DNA of 64,000 nt from Microbacterium karelineae (GCF_009745985.1 NZ_WFIX01000175.1:124001-188000), one strand, 5' to 3'. Shown: positions 26,309 to 36,082, counted from the stretch's first letter. A program made the numbers and translations. Notes: generated from the letters alone by a model not told the origin.

Positions 26309-28412
26309 GGGCGAATATCCCATCGAGCACGCTGCGGGCGATCGCGTCGGTCTCGCGCAGCATGTTCGCGTCGGCGCCCGGCATCGGGCTGATCAGAGTG
26401 TCGTGGCGCGTCTCGTTCAGCGGGATGCCGGCCGCGTGCACGGCGGGATCGACGGACCCATCGGCCCGCACGAGCCGACCGGTCGCGGGATCCACGTCGA
26501 TGCCGCCCGTGCGCACCGAGCCGCCGTCGCGAGATCGCACGGCGAACGCCCGCGCGCGGCCCGCGTCGACGAGCGATCGCACGAGCGGATCGGCCGACTC
26601 CGACACGTCATGCGCGCGCATCCACGCGTCCACCAGCACACGCGCAGCCAACTCCGAGCCGTCAACGGCGTCCGAAGACGCGACGAACCTCCGTCGCCCG
26701 GACAGCGCCTCGTCGTCTCGCTCCACCCGCACCCTCCCCGCCGGGCCGAGGAACCGCACGACGCCCGCACGCGCGAGGGCGAGCAGTTGGCGGTTCCGGA
26801 ACGCGGGCGGGCCGGATCCCGCCATCCCGCCCACGGCGAACAGCGTCCGGAAGCCCGAGGCCCGCGACTCGGCGTCGAAACCGCCGAACGCCCCGACTCG
26901 GCTCGCGAATCCCCGCGCCGCCGACACCGACCACAGGGCCGCCTTCACGGGGGAGTCGGCGCCCCGCGCGGCCTCGGCGAGGTCGCGCGCGACGAAGTCC
27001 TCGGCCCACGCCTGGAACTCCGCAGGAGACGCATGCGACCGCCCGCGACCCGGGAACAGCTCCGCCTCGGCATCGAACATGTCGGACGGGTCACAGACGA
27101 AGGGGCGCGTCGCCTCGGCGAGCGCAGCGATCGATCCCTCGGCGGCCGCGATCGCGTCGAGCGCGCGCGGAAGGTCGATCGACCCCGGCCTCACCCGCTC
27201 GAGCGTCGTGCTGTGCGCGACGAACGCATCCCGGAGGATCAGCGGCCACATCTCCGCATCGAAGTCGATCGTTCGCGTCCTGGTGGTCCAGTCGATCGAG
27301 CTCAGGTGCGGGCGGATCGGCGCCGGGGGCAGCCCGCCGTACGCCGACTTCGCCCGATACGGCACCCCGCGATGCGAGGTGACATGCATAACCGGCTCGA
27401 GCCCCGACGCCATGTACCGCAGCTCGTGTCCGCGCTCGACGAACCGCCCACCGCGCCCGATCGTGACGAGCGCCATCGCGTCGAAGAAGCCCATCCCGAG
27501 GCCGCGCACGATCGCCGCCTCGCCCGCCGGCACATCGGCGAACGCCTGGTCGATCGGGCTGCCGGGGCGCACCCAGGCGAGCCCCGGATCCGCCGCGACG
27601 GCCCGCGCGATCGCCGCGTCGCCTCCCACGGGCGCGCAGTCGAGCCAGCCGGGCGCGAGCACGACCGCATCGGCCGCGAGCGTGACGCCGGACGCGAGCG
27701 CGAGCGCCTGTCGATCGCCGTCGTCGGACAGCGTGACGGCGCGATCCGTGCGGAGCGAGACCCGGAACCCCGCCCGCTCGGCGCGGCCTCGTGCCCATGC
27801 GAGGCACCACAGCAGGTACTCGCCGAACAGGGCGCGGCTCGGGTGCGATTCGGGGCGCTGCGACGAGAGCTCGTCGCGAAAGGCGTCGACGAGGCCGTCG
27901 CGCACCGGCACCTCGCGGAACGCCGCGACGTGAGCGGGATCCGCGAGGCCCGGCTCATGATCCCGGCTCGGTGCCGCCGATGGGAAGTCGCTCAGCGCCT
28001 CCGGCCAGAGGTCTTCGCAGTGCACGCCGGGCAAGCGGGGCTCCCTGACGTCGGCGCGCGAGCACTCGGCGCGCGCCGAGACCGACGGCTCCCGAGCAGC
28101 GGGGATCCGCGGCCCTGCGCCTCCAGCCGATGCGAGCGCGAGGCGGCACCACTCGTGCAGCGTCGGGCCGGGCACGACCGGGCCGTCCATCGTGACCGAC
28201 GCGTCGGTGAACATCGTCACGGCGCCTGCGAGCGTGTTCATGCACATCTCGCGCGTCTGGTCCGTGCGCCACACGCGCCCCGCGCCCGGCTGCACGTCGT
28301 CGATCACGACGATCTCGAGCCCGTCGGCGTCGGGCGCGTTCGCGGCGATGCGCTCGAGCAGCGACACCGCCCGCGGACCGCCGCCGACGAGCACGATGCG
28401 GCGAGAGGTCAT
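26295..28412 (-). CDS. FAD/NAD(P)-binding protein (NAD_binding_9-like oxidoreductase)
   Basis: 705 residues. The N-terminus has the dinucleotide-binding fold IVLVGGGPRAVSLLERI (about 6-22). A second conserved region, IVRGLGMGFFDAMALVTIGRGG (about 308-329), precedes SHRGVPYRAK. The C-terminal third includes FAVGGMAGSGPPAFRNRQLLALARAG. These features match the large FAD-NAD(P)-binding proteins common in actinobacteria, some linked to specialised metabolism; no substrate is known. The ATG at 28412 is the only good start. It is convergent with the secreted-protein gene, sharing the repeat element at its 3' end. Confidence 0.8.
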   Translation of the reverse strand: MTSRRIVLVGGGPRAVSLLERIAANAPDADGLEIVVIDDVQPGAGRVWRTDQTREMCMNTLAGAVTMFTDASVTMDGPVVPGPTLHEWCRLALASAGGAGPRIPAAREPSVSARAECSRADVREPRLPGVHCEDLWPEALSDFPSAAPSRDHEPGLADPAHVAAFREVPVRDGLVDAFRDELSSQRPESHPSRALFGEYLLWCLAWARGRAERAGFRVSLRTDRAVTLSDDGDRQALALASGVTLAADAVVLAPGWLDCAPVGGDAAIARAVAADPGLAWVRPGSPIDQAFADVPAGEAAIVRGLGMGFFDAMALVTIGRGGRFVERGHELRYMASGLEPVMHVTSHRGVPYRAKSAYGGLPPAPIRPHLSSIDWTTRTRTIDFDAEMWPLILRDAFVAHSTTLERVRPGSIDLPRALDAIAAAEGSIAALAEATRPFVCDPSDMFDAEAELFPGRGRSHASPAEFQAWAEDFVARDLAEAARGADSPVKAALWSVSAARGFASRVGAFGGFDAESRASGFRTLFAVGGMAGSGPPAFRNRQLLALARAGVVRFLGPAGRVRVERDDEALSGRRRFVASSDAVDGSELAARVLVDAWMRAHDVSESADPLVRSLVDAGRARAFAVRSRDGGSVRTGGIDVDPATGRLVRADGSVDPAVHAAGIPLNETRHDTLISPMPGADANMLRETDAIARSVLDGIFARERT

Positions 28413-28478
28413 GCGTCCATTCTCTCGTCCGGACGAGATCTGTGCGTCCGGAGACGGCCGAGTGGGGCCGCGCCGGGC

Positions 28479-28982
28479 CTACGCTGACCGGCTGGCCGCG
28501 CGGCGCGAGCGGAGGTATCCCACGAGCCCGATCAGCGGCATCGCCACGAGGGCCGCCGCGCTCACGGCGTACAGGAGCCCCGCCCATCCCGCGTGGTCCC
28601 CGCCGCTGATCAGGAACGCATCTGCGAGGGCCATCCCGGGGCCGAAGGACGCGACGAAGTACGTGGGCGCGCCGGCGACGAGGATCCCCAGCATCATGAT
28701 CGCGACGGTCGGCGCATCGGGGAGCAGCCCGGTCGCCGCGAGGACGAGGACCGCGATGGCGAGGGCGGGCCCGATCGACAGGAAGATGAGGACGGGAACC
28801 GTGGCGAGATGCTCGCCTGCGGCCTCCATGGCGGCCCGGATCTGGGGCAGGGTCCGGCCCGGAACGGCGGCCAGCGGATTCCAGAGGAGGATCTGCAGGC
28901 CGGCGGTCACGGAGTAGGCCGCGATCAGCGCCGCGCCGCAGATCGCGACGACGATCCTCGGGGTGCGCGGGGCGGTGGACAT
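28479..28982 (-). CDS. Four-helix membrane protein of unknown function
   Basis: 167 residues, with helices at about 10-32, 60-84, 90-112 and 130-155, an amphipathic segment between the first two (TLPQIRAAMEAAGEHLATVP), and an Arg-rich C-terminus. It is divergent from coaE (48-nt gap) and 66 nt upstream of the FAD gene on the same strand, so the two may be cotranscribed. No family recognised. Confidence 0.75.
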   Translation of the reverse strand: MSTAPRTPRIVVAICGAALIAAYSVTAGLQILLWNPLAAVPGRTLPQIRAAMEAAGEHLATVPVLIFLSIGPALAIAVLVLAATGLLPDAPTVAIMMLGILVAGAPTYFVASFGPGMALADAFLISGGDHAGWAGLLYAVSAAALVAMPLIGLVGYLRSRRAASRSA

Positions 28983-29018
28983 GGGGCCAGTGTTCCACAG
29001 CGGCCCCGCCCCGCCCGC

Positions 29019-29024
29019 TACTCT
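29019..29024 (+). promoter_or_regulatory. -10 box of a leaderless coaE transcript
   Basis: TACTCT lies 6 nt before the coaE ATG at 29031; no Shine-Dalgarno is visible. Confidence 0.55.
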
Positions 29025-29030
29025 GGCGGC

Positions 29031-29648
29031 ATGCCCCTCATCGCCCTCACCGGCGGGATCGCGTCGGGAAAGTCGACCATCGCGCGGCGCCTCGCGGAGC
29101 ACGGTGCCGTCGTCGTCGACGCCGATCAGACGGTCCGCGACCTGCAGCAGCCGGGACAGCCCGTCTTCGCCGAGATCGTCGACGCGTTCGGTGCCGGTGT
29201 CGTCGCGCCCGACGGATCCCTCGACCGTCCCGCGCTCGGATCCATCGTCTTCGGCGATGACGAGGGGCGCGCGCGACTCAACGCGATCGTGCATCCCGCG
29301 GTGCGCGACGAGACGCGGCGCCGGTTCGCGGAGGCGTTCGCCGCGGACCCGCAGGCCGTCGTCGTGTACGACGTCCCGCTGCTCGCCGAGGCGCGGGGGA
29401 CGGGGGAGTGGGACGTCGTCGTCGTGGCCCACGCACCGGCCGAGACGCGCATCCGGCGGATGGTCGACGACCGCGGCATGACGCGCGAGGAAGCGGCGTC
29501 GCGCGTGAGCAGCCAGGCAACCGACGACGAGCGCCTCGCCCTCGCCGATGTCGTGGTCGACACCGATGGATCCCTCGAGGAGACCCTGCGGCAGGCCGAC
29601 GAGCTGTGGCGGCGGATCGGGACGATGACGGGAGGAGCCGGGGAGTGA
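29031..29648 (+). CDS. coaE: Dephospho-CoA kinase
   Basis: 205 residues; last step of coenzyme A synthesis, phosphorylating the 3'-hydroxyl of dephospho-CoA. The P-loop GGIASGKST is at 8-16; VVDAD follows at about 28-32, and the lid contains RIRRMVDDRGMTREEA. Length matches E. coli CoaE; the C-terminal GrpB fusion seen in some mycobacterial homologues is absent. It overlaps the cupin gene by 4 nt (GTGA). Confidence 0.96.
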   Translation: MPLIALTGGIASGKSTIARRLAEHGAVVVDADQTVRDLQQPGQPVFAEIVDAFGAGVVAPDGSLDRPALGSIVFGDDEGRARLNAIVHPAVRDETRRRFAEAFAADPQAVVVYDVPLLAEARGTGEWDVVVVAHAPAETRIRRMVDDRGMTREEAASRVSSQATDDERLALADVVVDTDGSLEETLRQADELWRRIGTMTGGAGE

Positions 29649-29968
29649 GCACGGAGCCGATCGAGCGGAACGAGCTCCCGGGCGGCGACTTCGAGGGGCG
29701 CGCGCATGGATCGAGCGTGTCGATGTTCTTCGAGCGCGAGCTGCCCGCAGGAGCGGGCCCGCGCCTGCACCGCCACCCGTACGACGAGACCTTCGTGATC
29801 CAGGGCGGATCCGCCGTCTTCACGCTCGGCGACGAGGAGGTCGTCGGATCCGCGGGCCAGATCCTCGTCGCCCCCGCCGGCCTCCCGCACCGGTTCCGAT
29901 CGCTCGGCGGATACACCGCGATCCACATCCACGCGAGCGATCATTTCATCCAGGAGTGGCTCGAATAG
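29645..29968 (+). CDS. Small single-domain cupin protein
   Basis: 107 residues. Cupin motif 1 is visible as RLHRHPYDETFVIQGG (about 40-55), with two His and a Glu as metal ligands; motif 2 is at about 75-84 (VAPAGLPHRF). It forms a six-strand barrel that usually binds Mn, Fe or Zn. The GTG start overlaps the coaE stop as GTGA. The substrate or regulatory role cannot be told from sequence. Confidence 0.87.
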   Translation: MSTEPIERNELPGGDFEGRAHGSSVSMFFERELPAGAGPRLHRHPYDETFVIQGGSAVFTLGDEEVVGSAGQILVAPAGLPHRFRSLGGYTAIHIHASDHFIQEWLE

Positions 29969-29983
29969 GGAAGACCGCCTCGT

Positions 29984-30006
29984 TTGTCGGTGGTCCCGCC
30001 TAGCCT
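29984..30006 (+). promoter_or_regulatory. RecA-NDp (PafBC-type) DNA-damage promoter of uvrB
   Basis: TTGTCGGTG (29984-29992), then 8 nt, then TAGCCT (30001-30006): an exact fit to the actinobacterial LexA-independent damage promoter TTGTCRGTG-N8-TANNNT. The uvrB ATG at 30014 is 7 nt further on, so the transcript is nearly or fully leaderless. Confidence 0.85.
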
Positions 30007-30013
30007 GGATCAC

Positions 30014-32101
30014 ATGCAGACGACACGAAGCGTGCGCCCTTTCGAGGTGGTCAGCGAGTACGAGCCCTCGGGTGACCAGCCCAAGGCCATCCAGGAGCTC
30101 GCCGACCGCATCAACGCTGGCGAGACCGACGTCGTGCTGCTCGGCGCGACCGGAACGGGCAAGTCGGCGACGACGGCGTGGCTGATCGAGCGGATCCAGC
30201 GCCCCACCCTCGTGCTCGCCCACAACAAGACGCTCGCGGCGCAGCTCGCGAACGAGTTCCGCGACCTCATGCCGAACAACGCGGTCGAGTACTTCGTGTC
30301 GTACTACGACTACTACCAGCCCGAGGCCTACGTGCCGCAGTCCGACACCTTCATCGAGAAAGACAGCTCGATCAACGCCGAGGTCGAGCGGCTGCGGCAC
30401 TCGACGACGAACTCCCTGCTCAGCCGCCGCGACGTCATCGTCGTCAGCACCGTGTCGTGCATCTACGGCCTCGGCTCACCGGAGGAGTACCTGCGCTCGC
30501 TCGTCGCTCTCCAGGTGGGAGAGCGATACGACCGCGACGCGCTCATCCGCCAGTTCATCAACATGCAGTACAACCGGAACGACGTCGACTTCTCGCGCGG
30601 CAACTTCCGGGTGCGGGGCGACACGATCGAGATCATCCCCGTGTACGAGGAGTACGCGATCCGCATCGAGCTGTTCGGCGACGAGATCGAGGCGATCCAG
30701 AAGCTGCATCCGCTCACGGGCGAGGTCATCGAGAAGCTGGACGCCGTCGCCGTCTTCCCGGCGACGCACTACGCCGCCGGCGCCGACACCGTCGCCCGCG
30801 CGATCAAGACCATCGAGGTCGAGCTCGCCGAGCGCCTCGCCGAACTCGAGGGCCAGGGCAAGCTGCTCGAGGCGCAGCGCCTCAAGATGCGCACGAGCTT
30901 CGACCTCGAGATGCTGCAGCAGATCGGCTTCTGCTCCGGTATCGAGAACTACTCGCGTCACCTCGACGGCCGCGAGGCGGGCGAGCCCCCGCACACCCTT
31001 CTCGACTTCTTCCCCGACGACTTCGTCATGGTCATCGACGAGTCGCACGTCACGGTTCCGCAGATCGGCGCCATGTACGAGGGCGATGCGTCGCGCAAGC
31101 GCACGCTCGTCGAGCATGGTTTCCGTCTGCCGAGCGCCCTCGACAACCGGCCGCTGCGATTCGACGAGTTCAAGGAGCGCATCGGGCAGTCGGTCTACCT
31201 GTCGGCGACCCCCGGGCGGTATGAGATGGGCATCGCAGACGGCATCGTCGAGCAGATCATCCGCCCCACCGGTCTCATCGACCCAGAGGTCGTCCTCAAG
31301 CCCACGAAGGGACAGATCGACGACCTCCTCGAGGAGATCCGCATCCGCGCCGAGAAGGACGAGCGCGTCCTCGTCACGACGCTCACGAAGAAGATGGCGG
31401 AGGAGCTCACCGACTTCCTCGACGAGCACGGTGTCCGCGTGCGCTACCTGCACAGCGACGTCGACACGCTGCGCCGCGTCGAGCTGCTCACCGAGCTGCG
31501 CCAGGGCGTCTACGACGTGCTCGTCGGCATCAATCTCCTGCGAGAGGGGCTCGACCTGCCTGAGGTGTCGCTCGTCGCGATCCTCGACGCCGACAAGGAG
31601 GGCTTCCTCCGCAGCGACACCTCGCTCATCCAGACCATCGGGCGTGCCGCCCGAAACGTCTCGGGCCAGGTGCATATGTACGCCGACACCGTGACCAGGT
31701 CGATGCAGCGCGCCCTCGACGAGACCAACCGACGCCGCGAGATCCAGGTCGCCTACAACACCGAGCACGGGATCGACCCGCAGCCGCTGCGCAAGAAGAT
31801 CGCCGACATCACCGACGCACTCGCCAAGGAAGAGGCCGACACCGCCGAGCTGCTCGGGTCCCGAAAGAAGGATCCGCGTGTCAAGGACGGCGGGCGCGGG
31901 CGCGCCGCGACACCGGTGCGGAAGCACGAGGGGATCGCCGCCGAGGGGGCAGAGCAGCTCGAGGAGACGATCGCCGACCTCACTCAGCAGATGGTGGCGG
32001 CCGCCGAGCAGCTCAAATTCGAGCTGGCCGCGCGCCTGCGCGACGAGGTGCAGGATCTGAAATCCGCGCTCCGGCAGATGGAGAAGGCCGGCCACGCCTA
32101 G
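30014..32101 (+). CDS. uvrB: Excinuclease ABC subunit B
   Basis: 695 residues; the helicase-like damage-verification subunit of nucleotide excision repair. Walker [13 protein letters not shown] is at about 40-51; the beta-hairpin region contains [21 protein letters not shown] holds the Walker B; a C-terminal UVR motif (about 655-690) contacts UvrC. I chose the ATG at 30014 ([14 protein letters not shown]) over a GTG at 29984, because the latter lies inside the promoter. Length is close to E. coli UvrB (673). Confidence 0.98.
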   Translation: MQTTRSVRPFEVVSEYEPSGDQPKAIQELADRINAGETDVVLLGATGTGKSATTAWLIERIQRPTLVLAHNKTLAAQLANEFRDLMPNNAVEYFVSYYDYYQPEAYVPQSDTFIEKDSSINAEVERLRHSTTNSLLSRRDVIVVSTVSCIYGLGSPEEYLRSLVALQVGERYDRDALIRQFINMQYNRNDVDFSRGNFRVRGDTIEIIPVYEEYAIRIELFGDEIEAIQKLHPLTGEVIEKLDAVAVFPATHYAAGADTVARAIKTIEVELAERLAELEGQGKLLEAQRLKMRTSFDLEMLQQIGFCSGIENYSRHLDGREAGEPPHTLLDFFPDDFVMVIDESHVTVPQIGAMYEGDASRKRTLVEHGFRLPSALDNRPLRFDEFKERIGQSVYLSATPGRYEMGIADGIVEQIIRPTGLIDPEVVLKPTKGQIDDLLEEIRIRAEKDERVLVTTLTKKMAEELTDFLDEHGVRVRYLHSDVDTLRRVELLTELRQGVYDVLVGINLLREGLDLPEVSLVAILDADKEGFLRSDTSLIQTIGRAARNVSGQVHMYADTVTRSMQRALDETNRRREIQVAYNTEHGIDPQPLRKKIADITDALAKEEADTAELLGSRKKDPRVKDGGRGRAATPVRKHEGIAAEGAEQLEETIADLTQQMVAAAEQLKFELAARLRDEVQDLKSALRQMEKAGHA

Positions 32102-32126
32102 GCGACGGGCGGTCGCGGCGCGCGAA

Positions 32127-32132
32127 TAGGGT
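32127..32132 (+). promoter_or_regulatory. -10 box before the MoxR/DUF58 cluster
   Basis: TAGGGT lies 7 nt before the ATG at 32140; the likely start is leaderless. Confidence 0.5.
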
Positions 32133-32139
32133 GGGTGGC

Positions 32140-32865
32140 ATGGGGGCGGATCCGGACACGACGACGCGGAAGCGGCGCGGACCGCCCCACCTAGCGGGTC
32201 TTGTCGGCGCCTGCTTCGCGGTCGTGATCCTCGCCGCCGCCTGGCAGGGGCGCCCGCTCCTCTCGCCGCCGTCGTTCGAGATCGAACGCGAGATCGAACC
32301 GCCGGCGCCGACGCCGGGCGGGCCGACAGCGTTCCCCGAAGGCGACGGCGAGGCGCTCTTCGACCTCTCCGAGCTCTTCGGTCCGGGAACCCCGCTGCGG
32401 ATCATCCTGCTCGCGCTGCTCGCGCTCGGGGCGGTGATCCTCGTCGCGATGATCGTGCGGCGGCTCCTGCGCCTCAGATCGCGCGCTCGTCGCGACGGTG
32501 TCGCCGTCGACGCGATCGGATCAGGCGCCGAACCGGCGCAGGCCGTGTCCGCGCCCGTCATCAGGCGGGGCATCGACGGCGCCCTCGCCCGCATCGAGAG
32601 CGCGAGCGCGCCAGGTGACGCCATCATCTCCGCGTGGATCGGCCTCGAGGAGACGGCCGAGGACGCCGGCCGGGCGCGCGGCGCCGCCGAGACGCCCGGC
32701 GAGTTCGCGGCGCGGATCCTCGGCGAGCGCGCCGGCGCACACGACGACCTCCGGCGCCTCCTCGACCTCTACGAGCGGGTGCGATTCGGCGCATACGAGG
32801 CGACGGCCGCCGACCGCGCCGCGGCGCGCGAGAGCCTGATGCGGGTGCGCGAGGCCTGGACATGA
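32140..32865 (+). CDS. DUF4129-containing membrane protein
   Basis: 241 residues. One helix at about 20-38, a Pro-rich outer segment of about 55 residues, a second helix at about 88-108, then a cytoplasmic domain with ETPGEFAARIL and YERVRFGAYEATAADRAAA, the pattern of the DUF4129 domain. Such proteins accompany MoxR ATPases, DUF58 proteins and transglutaminases. It opens a chain of five genes, each joined to the next by a 4-nt overlap. Confidence 0.82.
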   Translation: MGADPDTTTRKRRGPPHLAGLVGACFAVVILAAAWQGRPLLSPPSFEIEREIEPPAPTPGGPTAFPEGDGEALFDLSELFGPGTPLRIILLALLALGAVILVAMIVRRLLRLRSRARRDGVAVDAIGSGAEPAQAVSAPVIRRGIDGALARIESASAPGDAIISAWIGLEETAEDAGRARGAAETPGEFAARILGERAGAHDDLRRLLDLYERVRFGAYEATAADRAAARESLMRVREAWT

Positions 32866-33359
32866 CGCCCGGCCAGCTGATCCGCGCGGCCGCCCTCGGC
32901 GGCGGCGCGATCGTCATCCTGCTCGTCGTCGGCGTCCAGGCGCCGTTCGCGATCGCCTGGGGCGGCCTCGTCGCCGTCATCGACATCGGCGTCGGGCACG
33001 CGCGGCGGTCCGACGCGCCGCCGCCCCTCGGCCTGGAGGTCCCCGATCGCGACGCCGGCAGACGGGGCGACATCCGGGCGTTCGAGTGGGCCGTCGACGA
33101 TCGTACGGGCGAGCTCCGGGCATCGGCGCGCATCCGGGCGCGCGACCTCGTCCGCGGAGTGCTGGAGGCGCGCGGCGTCGACCCCGACGATCCCGACCGC
33201 CGCGGCGACATCGAGCGCCTCGCCGGTCCCGCCGCGCCCCGCCTGATCGACGCGCGTCCCCTCACCCTCGTCGACCTCGACGAGATCCTCCGTCACATCG
33301 AACACACGCAGCGCGACGCCGCGGCCTCGCCCACATCATCCGAAAGAGAGCTCGAATGA
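32862..33359 (+). CDS. Membrane-anchored protein of the MoxR cluster
   Basis: 165 residues. A helical hairpin at about 8-46 is followed by a charged cytoplasmic domain of about 120 residues, rich in Asp and Arg (LRHIEH, DIERLAG). It begins at ATGA overlapping the preceding stop and ends at ATGA overlapping the MoxR start. I do not recognise a family; position in the chain suggests a role with the MoxR ATPase. Confidence 0.78.
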   Translation: MTPGQLIRAAALGGGAIVILLVVGVQAPFAIAWGGLVAVIDIGVGHARRSDAPPPLGLEVPDRDAGRRGDIRAFEWAVDDRTGELRASARIRARDLVRGVLEARGVDPDDPDRRGDIERLAGPAAPRLIDARPLTLVDLDEILRHIEHTQRDAAASPTSSERELE

Positions 33360-34312
33360 CCGATGTCGCAGGCCCCGCACAGGCGATCCTCGAACGCGTC
33401 CGCACCGTCGTGGTCGGAATGGACGAACCCCTCGAGATCGCCCTCGCGTCGCTGCTCGCCGGCGGTCACGTGCTGTTCGAGGATGTGCCGGGGCTCGGGA
33501 AGACCCTCGCGGCGCGCAGCATCGCGAGCGCGATCGGCCTCGAGTTCCGGCGCCTGCAGTGCACGCCCGACATGCTCCCGGGCGACGTCACGGGGTCGTA
33601 TGTCTACGAGCCGGGCAGCGGTGACTTCTCCTTCCGCGAGGGGCCGATCTTCACGGGCCTTCTGCTCGCCGACGAGATCAATCGGACCACGCCGAAGACG
33701 CAGTCGGCGCTGCTCGAGGCGATGGCCGAGCGGCAGGTCACGGTCGAGGGGCGGCGATTCCCGCTGCCCGAACCGTTCCACGTCATCGCCACGTCGAATC
33801 CGATCGAGTACGAGGGCACGTACGCGCTGCCGGAGGCTCAGCTCGACCGGTTCATGGTGCGCCTCGGCGTCGGGTATCCGTCGGCCGAGGACGAGGCAGG
33901 GATCCTGTTCGCGCGCGTCGCGCGCCAGCGCGAGGCCGCCGAGGTCGATCCCGTGATCGACGCGGCCGGGTTCCTCGCGCTTCAGCATGCGGTCGAGGCG
34001 CTGCACGTCGACGCCGACATCGTGCGCTACTGCGTCGATCTCACCCGCGCGACCCGCGACGATCCCGACGTCGCCGTGGGCGCCTCGCCGCGCGGATCCC
34101 AGACCCTCCTCCTGCTCGCGCGCGCCCTCGCCGCAATCGGCGGGCGCGCCTATGTGCGGCCCGACGACGTCAAGCGCGTCGCCGTCCCCGTCCTCGCGCA
34201 CCGCCTCACCCTCACGACGCGCGCGTGGGCCGCCGGCACCTCGCCGGCGCACATCGTCGAGCGCGTCGTCCCGCAGGTCGCCGTGCCTCCCACGGTGGAA
34301 TCGGCGTCGTGA
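33356..34312 (+). CDS. MoxR-family AAA+ ATPase
   Basis: 318 residues. Walker A is GLGKTLAA (about 47-54), Walker B is LLADEINRT (about 100-108), sensor 1 is VIATSNPIEYEG and an arginine finger lies in LPEAQLDRFMVR. MoxR proteins act as chaperones that assemble or activate partner proteins, usually with a DUF58 protein, which follows at once. GAAAGAGAG precedes the ATG. Adjacent genes overlap by 4 nt on both sides. Confidence 0.93.
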   Translation: MTDVAGPAQAILERVRTVVVGMDEPLEIALASLLAGGHVLFEDVPGLGKTLAARSIASAIGLEFRRLQCTPDMLPGDVTGSYVYEPGSGDFSFREGPIFTGLLLADEINRTTPKTQSALLEAMAERQVTVEGRRFPLPEPFHVIATSNPIEYEGTYALPEAQLDRFMVRLGVGYPSAEDEAGILFARVARQREAAEVDPVIDAAGFLALQHAVEALHVDADIVRYCVDLTRATRDDPDVAVGASPRGSQTLLLLARALAAIGGRAYVRPDDVKRVAVPVLAHRLTLTTRAWAAGTSPAHIVERVVPQVAVPPTVESAS

Positions 34313-35553
34313 CGCACGGGCGCATCGGAACGGGCGTCGCTGCCGGCGCGGTCGTGGCGCTGCTGCTCGCGACGATCGGCCTGCTCACGTCCCGCGCCGA
34401 CGTCGCCGCCGTCGGCCTGCCGCTCGCCCTCTGCGCCGCGATGGGCGCGGCGCGCGGCCGACCGGATCCCGAACCGCGCCTCGCGGTCGGCCCGCCCGCC
34501 CACGACGAGGCGGACGTCGTCGTCACCCCGATCCGCGTCGATTCGGAGGGCGAGACAGCGCACGTCGTCGTCTCGCTCGCACAGACGGCCCCGCGGCACG
34601 TCATCGTCGCGCCGGGAGAGACGATCGAGGCGCGCAGCAGGCCGCGGCACTCCGGCCCGTGGGTCCCCGTCGCCGCCACCGTCCGCGCGATCGACGTCGA
34701 TGCGGGCGACGCGGGCGCGCACAGCGCCCCCGCGCGGAACCGCGACGCCGTCATGCCCATCGCACGCCCCATCGCCGCCCTGCCCGTGCCGACCCGCCTC
34801 ACCGGCCTGCACGGAGCGCACCCCGGCCGCCGCGCCGGCCAGGGCGGAGACTTCCGCGACATCCACCCGTTCGCCCCGGGCGACGAGCTCCGCCGCGTCG
34901 ACTGGAAGGCCACGGCCCGGCTCTCGCGCCGGGCGGGCGACCTGTATGTGCGCCGCGTCGACGCGATGAGCGATGCGTCGGTCGCTCTCGTCGTCGACGC
35001 GACCGTCGACGTCGGCGAGGTGGTCGGCACCTGGGCGACGGGCGATCCCGAGACGAGCGGCACCACGTCCCTCGACCTCGCGCGCGAGGCGGCGCGCTCG
35101 GTCGCGGCCGCCGCCGTCGCCTCCGGCGATCGCGTCGGCCTGATCGAGCTCGGTCGCGGCGGTCGCGTCGTCCGCGCCGGATCGGGGGCGCGGCAGCTCG
35201 CGCGCCTCGTGCACGAGATCTCGGCGATCGAGCCGCGCGATGCGTCCACGGCGACGCGGATGCCGCCCGTCGAGCGCGGTGCGATCGTGTACGTGGCGGC
35301 GACGTTCCTCGAGCCGGCGCCGGTCGAACTCGCGCTGCGGTGGGCGGCCGTCGGGCATCGCGTCGTGGCGATCGACGTGCTGCCGCGCACGGATCCATCG
35401 CGGCTCAGCTCCGCGGAGCTGCTGGGGCTGCGCGTCGTGCAGGCGCAGCGGGAGGAGGTCGTCAGATCGCTGCGGCACGCGCGCGTCGACGTCGTCCGCT
35501 GGCACGACGACGGTGCGCGGCAGCTCGACCTGCTCGCGCGGAGGCGCGCATGA
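34309..35553 (+). CDS. DUF58 protein (MoxR partner)
   Basis: 414 residues. Two N-terminal helices (about 8-48), a beta-rich segment of about 120 residues, then the DUF58 core GDFRDIHPFAPGDELRRVDW (about 183-202) and a VWA-like fold with VALVVDATVDVGEVV. DUF58 proteins pair with MoxR ATPases in envelope-related processes. The GTG overlaps the MoxR stop as GTGA. The transglutaminase-like partner often found beside such genes is absent from this cluster. Confidence 0.88.
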   Translation: MTHGRIGTGVAAGAVVALLLATIGLLTSRADVAAVGLPLALCAAMGAARGRPDPEPRLAVGPPAHDEADVVVTPIRVDSEGETAHVVVSLAQTAPRHVIVAPGETIEARSRPRHSGPWVPVAATVRAIDVDAGDAGAHSAPARNRDAVMPIARPIAALPVPTRLTGLHGAHPGRRAGQGGDFRDIHPFAPGDELRRVDWKATARLSRRAGDLYVRRVDAMSDASVALVVDATVDVGEVVGTWATGDPETSGTTSLDLAREAARSVAAAAVASGDRVGLIELGRGGRVVRAGSGARQLARLVHEISAIEPRDASTATRMPPVERGAIVYVAATFLEPAPVELALRWAAVGHRVVAIDVLPRTDPSRLSSAELLGLRVVQAQREEVVRSLRHARVDVVRWHDDGARQLDLLARRRA

Positions 35554-36053
35554 GCGCGGCGCACCGCCTGCGTGCGCCGGCCGCGCTCCCGGGCATCGCG
35601 CCCCGGATCGCTCTCGCGGCCGCGGCGGCGGCCGGCGGGCTGCTGAACGAGGTGACGCTCTGGCAGGTCGCCGCCGCAGCCTGCGGGATCCTCGCCGCGA
35701 TCGCCCGGCCCCTGCGCACGGGGTACCTCGTGGCGGCGCTCGTCGTCATGGCGCTCCTCCAGCAGGATCCGTCTCTCGCGCGGGCGTGCGCGGCCGTGCT
35801 GATCGTGCATGCGATCCACGTCCTGACATCCGCGAGCCTCGTCATCCCCGTCCGCGCGCGGGTCACCCTCCGCGCGGCGCGGCCGGGCGCGATCCGGTTC
35901 GTCGCCGTGCAGGCCATCGGGCAGGCGGCTGCGATCCTCGCCGTCGGGCTGCCCCCGGGGCCCGGCCTCGTCTGGCTCGCGCCCGCGGGCGCGGCCGCTC
36001 TCGGGATCGTCGCGCTCGCGTTCCATGCGAGCGCGCGCGGGCGGCGCGGGTGA
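35550..36053 (+). CDS. Polytopic membrane protein of the MoxR cluster
   Basis: 167 residues, almost entirely hydrophobic: helices at about 20-35, 40-55, 60-72, 78-100, 112-130 and 135-158, with short basic loops. Starts at ATGA overlapping the DUF58 stop and is the last of the five coupled genes. No family recognised. Confidence 0.75.
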   Translation: MSAAHRLRAPAALPGIAPRIALAAAAAAGGLLNEVTLWQVAAAACGILAAIARPLRTGYLVAALVVMALLQQDPSLARACAAVLIVHAIHVLTSASLVIPVRARVTLRAARPGAIRFVAVQAIGQAAAILAVGLPPGPGLVWLAPAGAAALGIVALAFHASARGRRG

Positions 36054-36082
36054 CGGATCTTCGAGTTCCCTGTGCGAAACGC

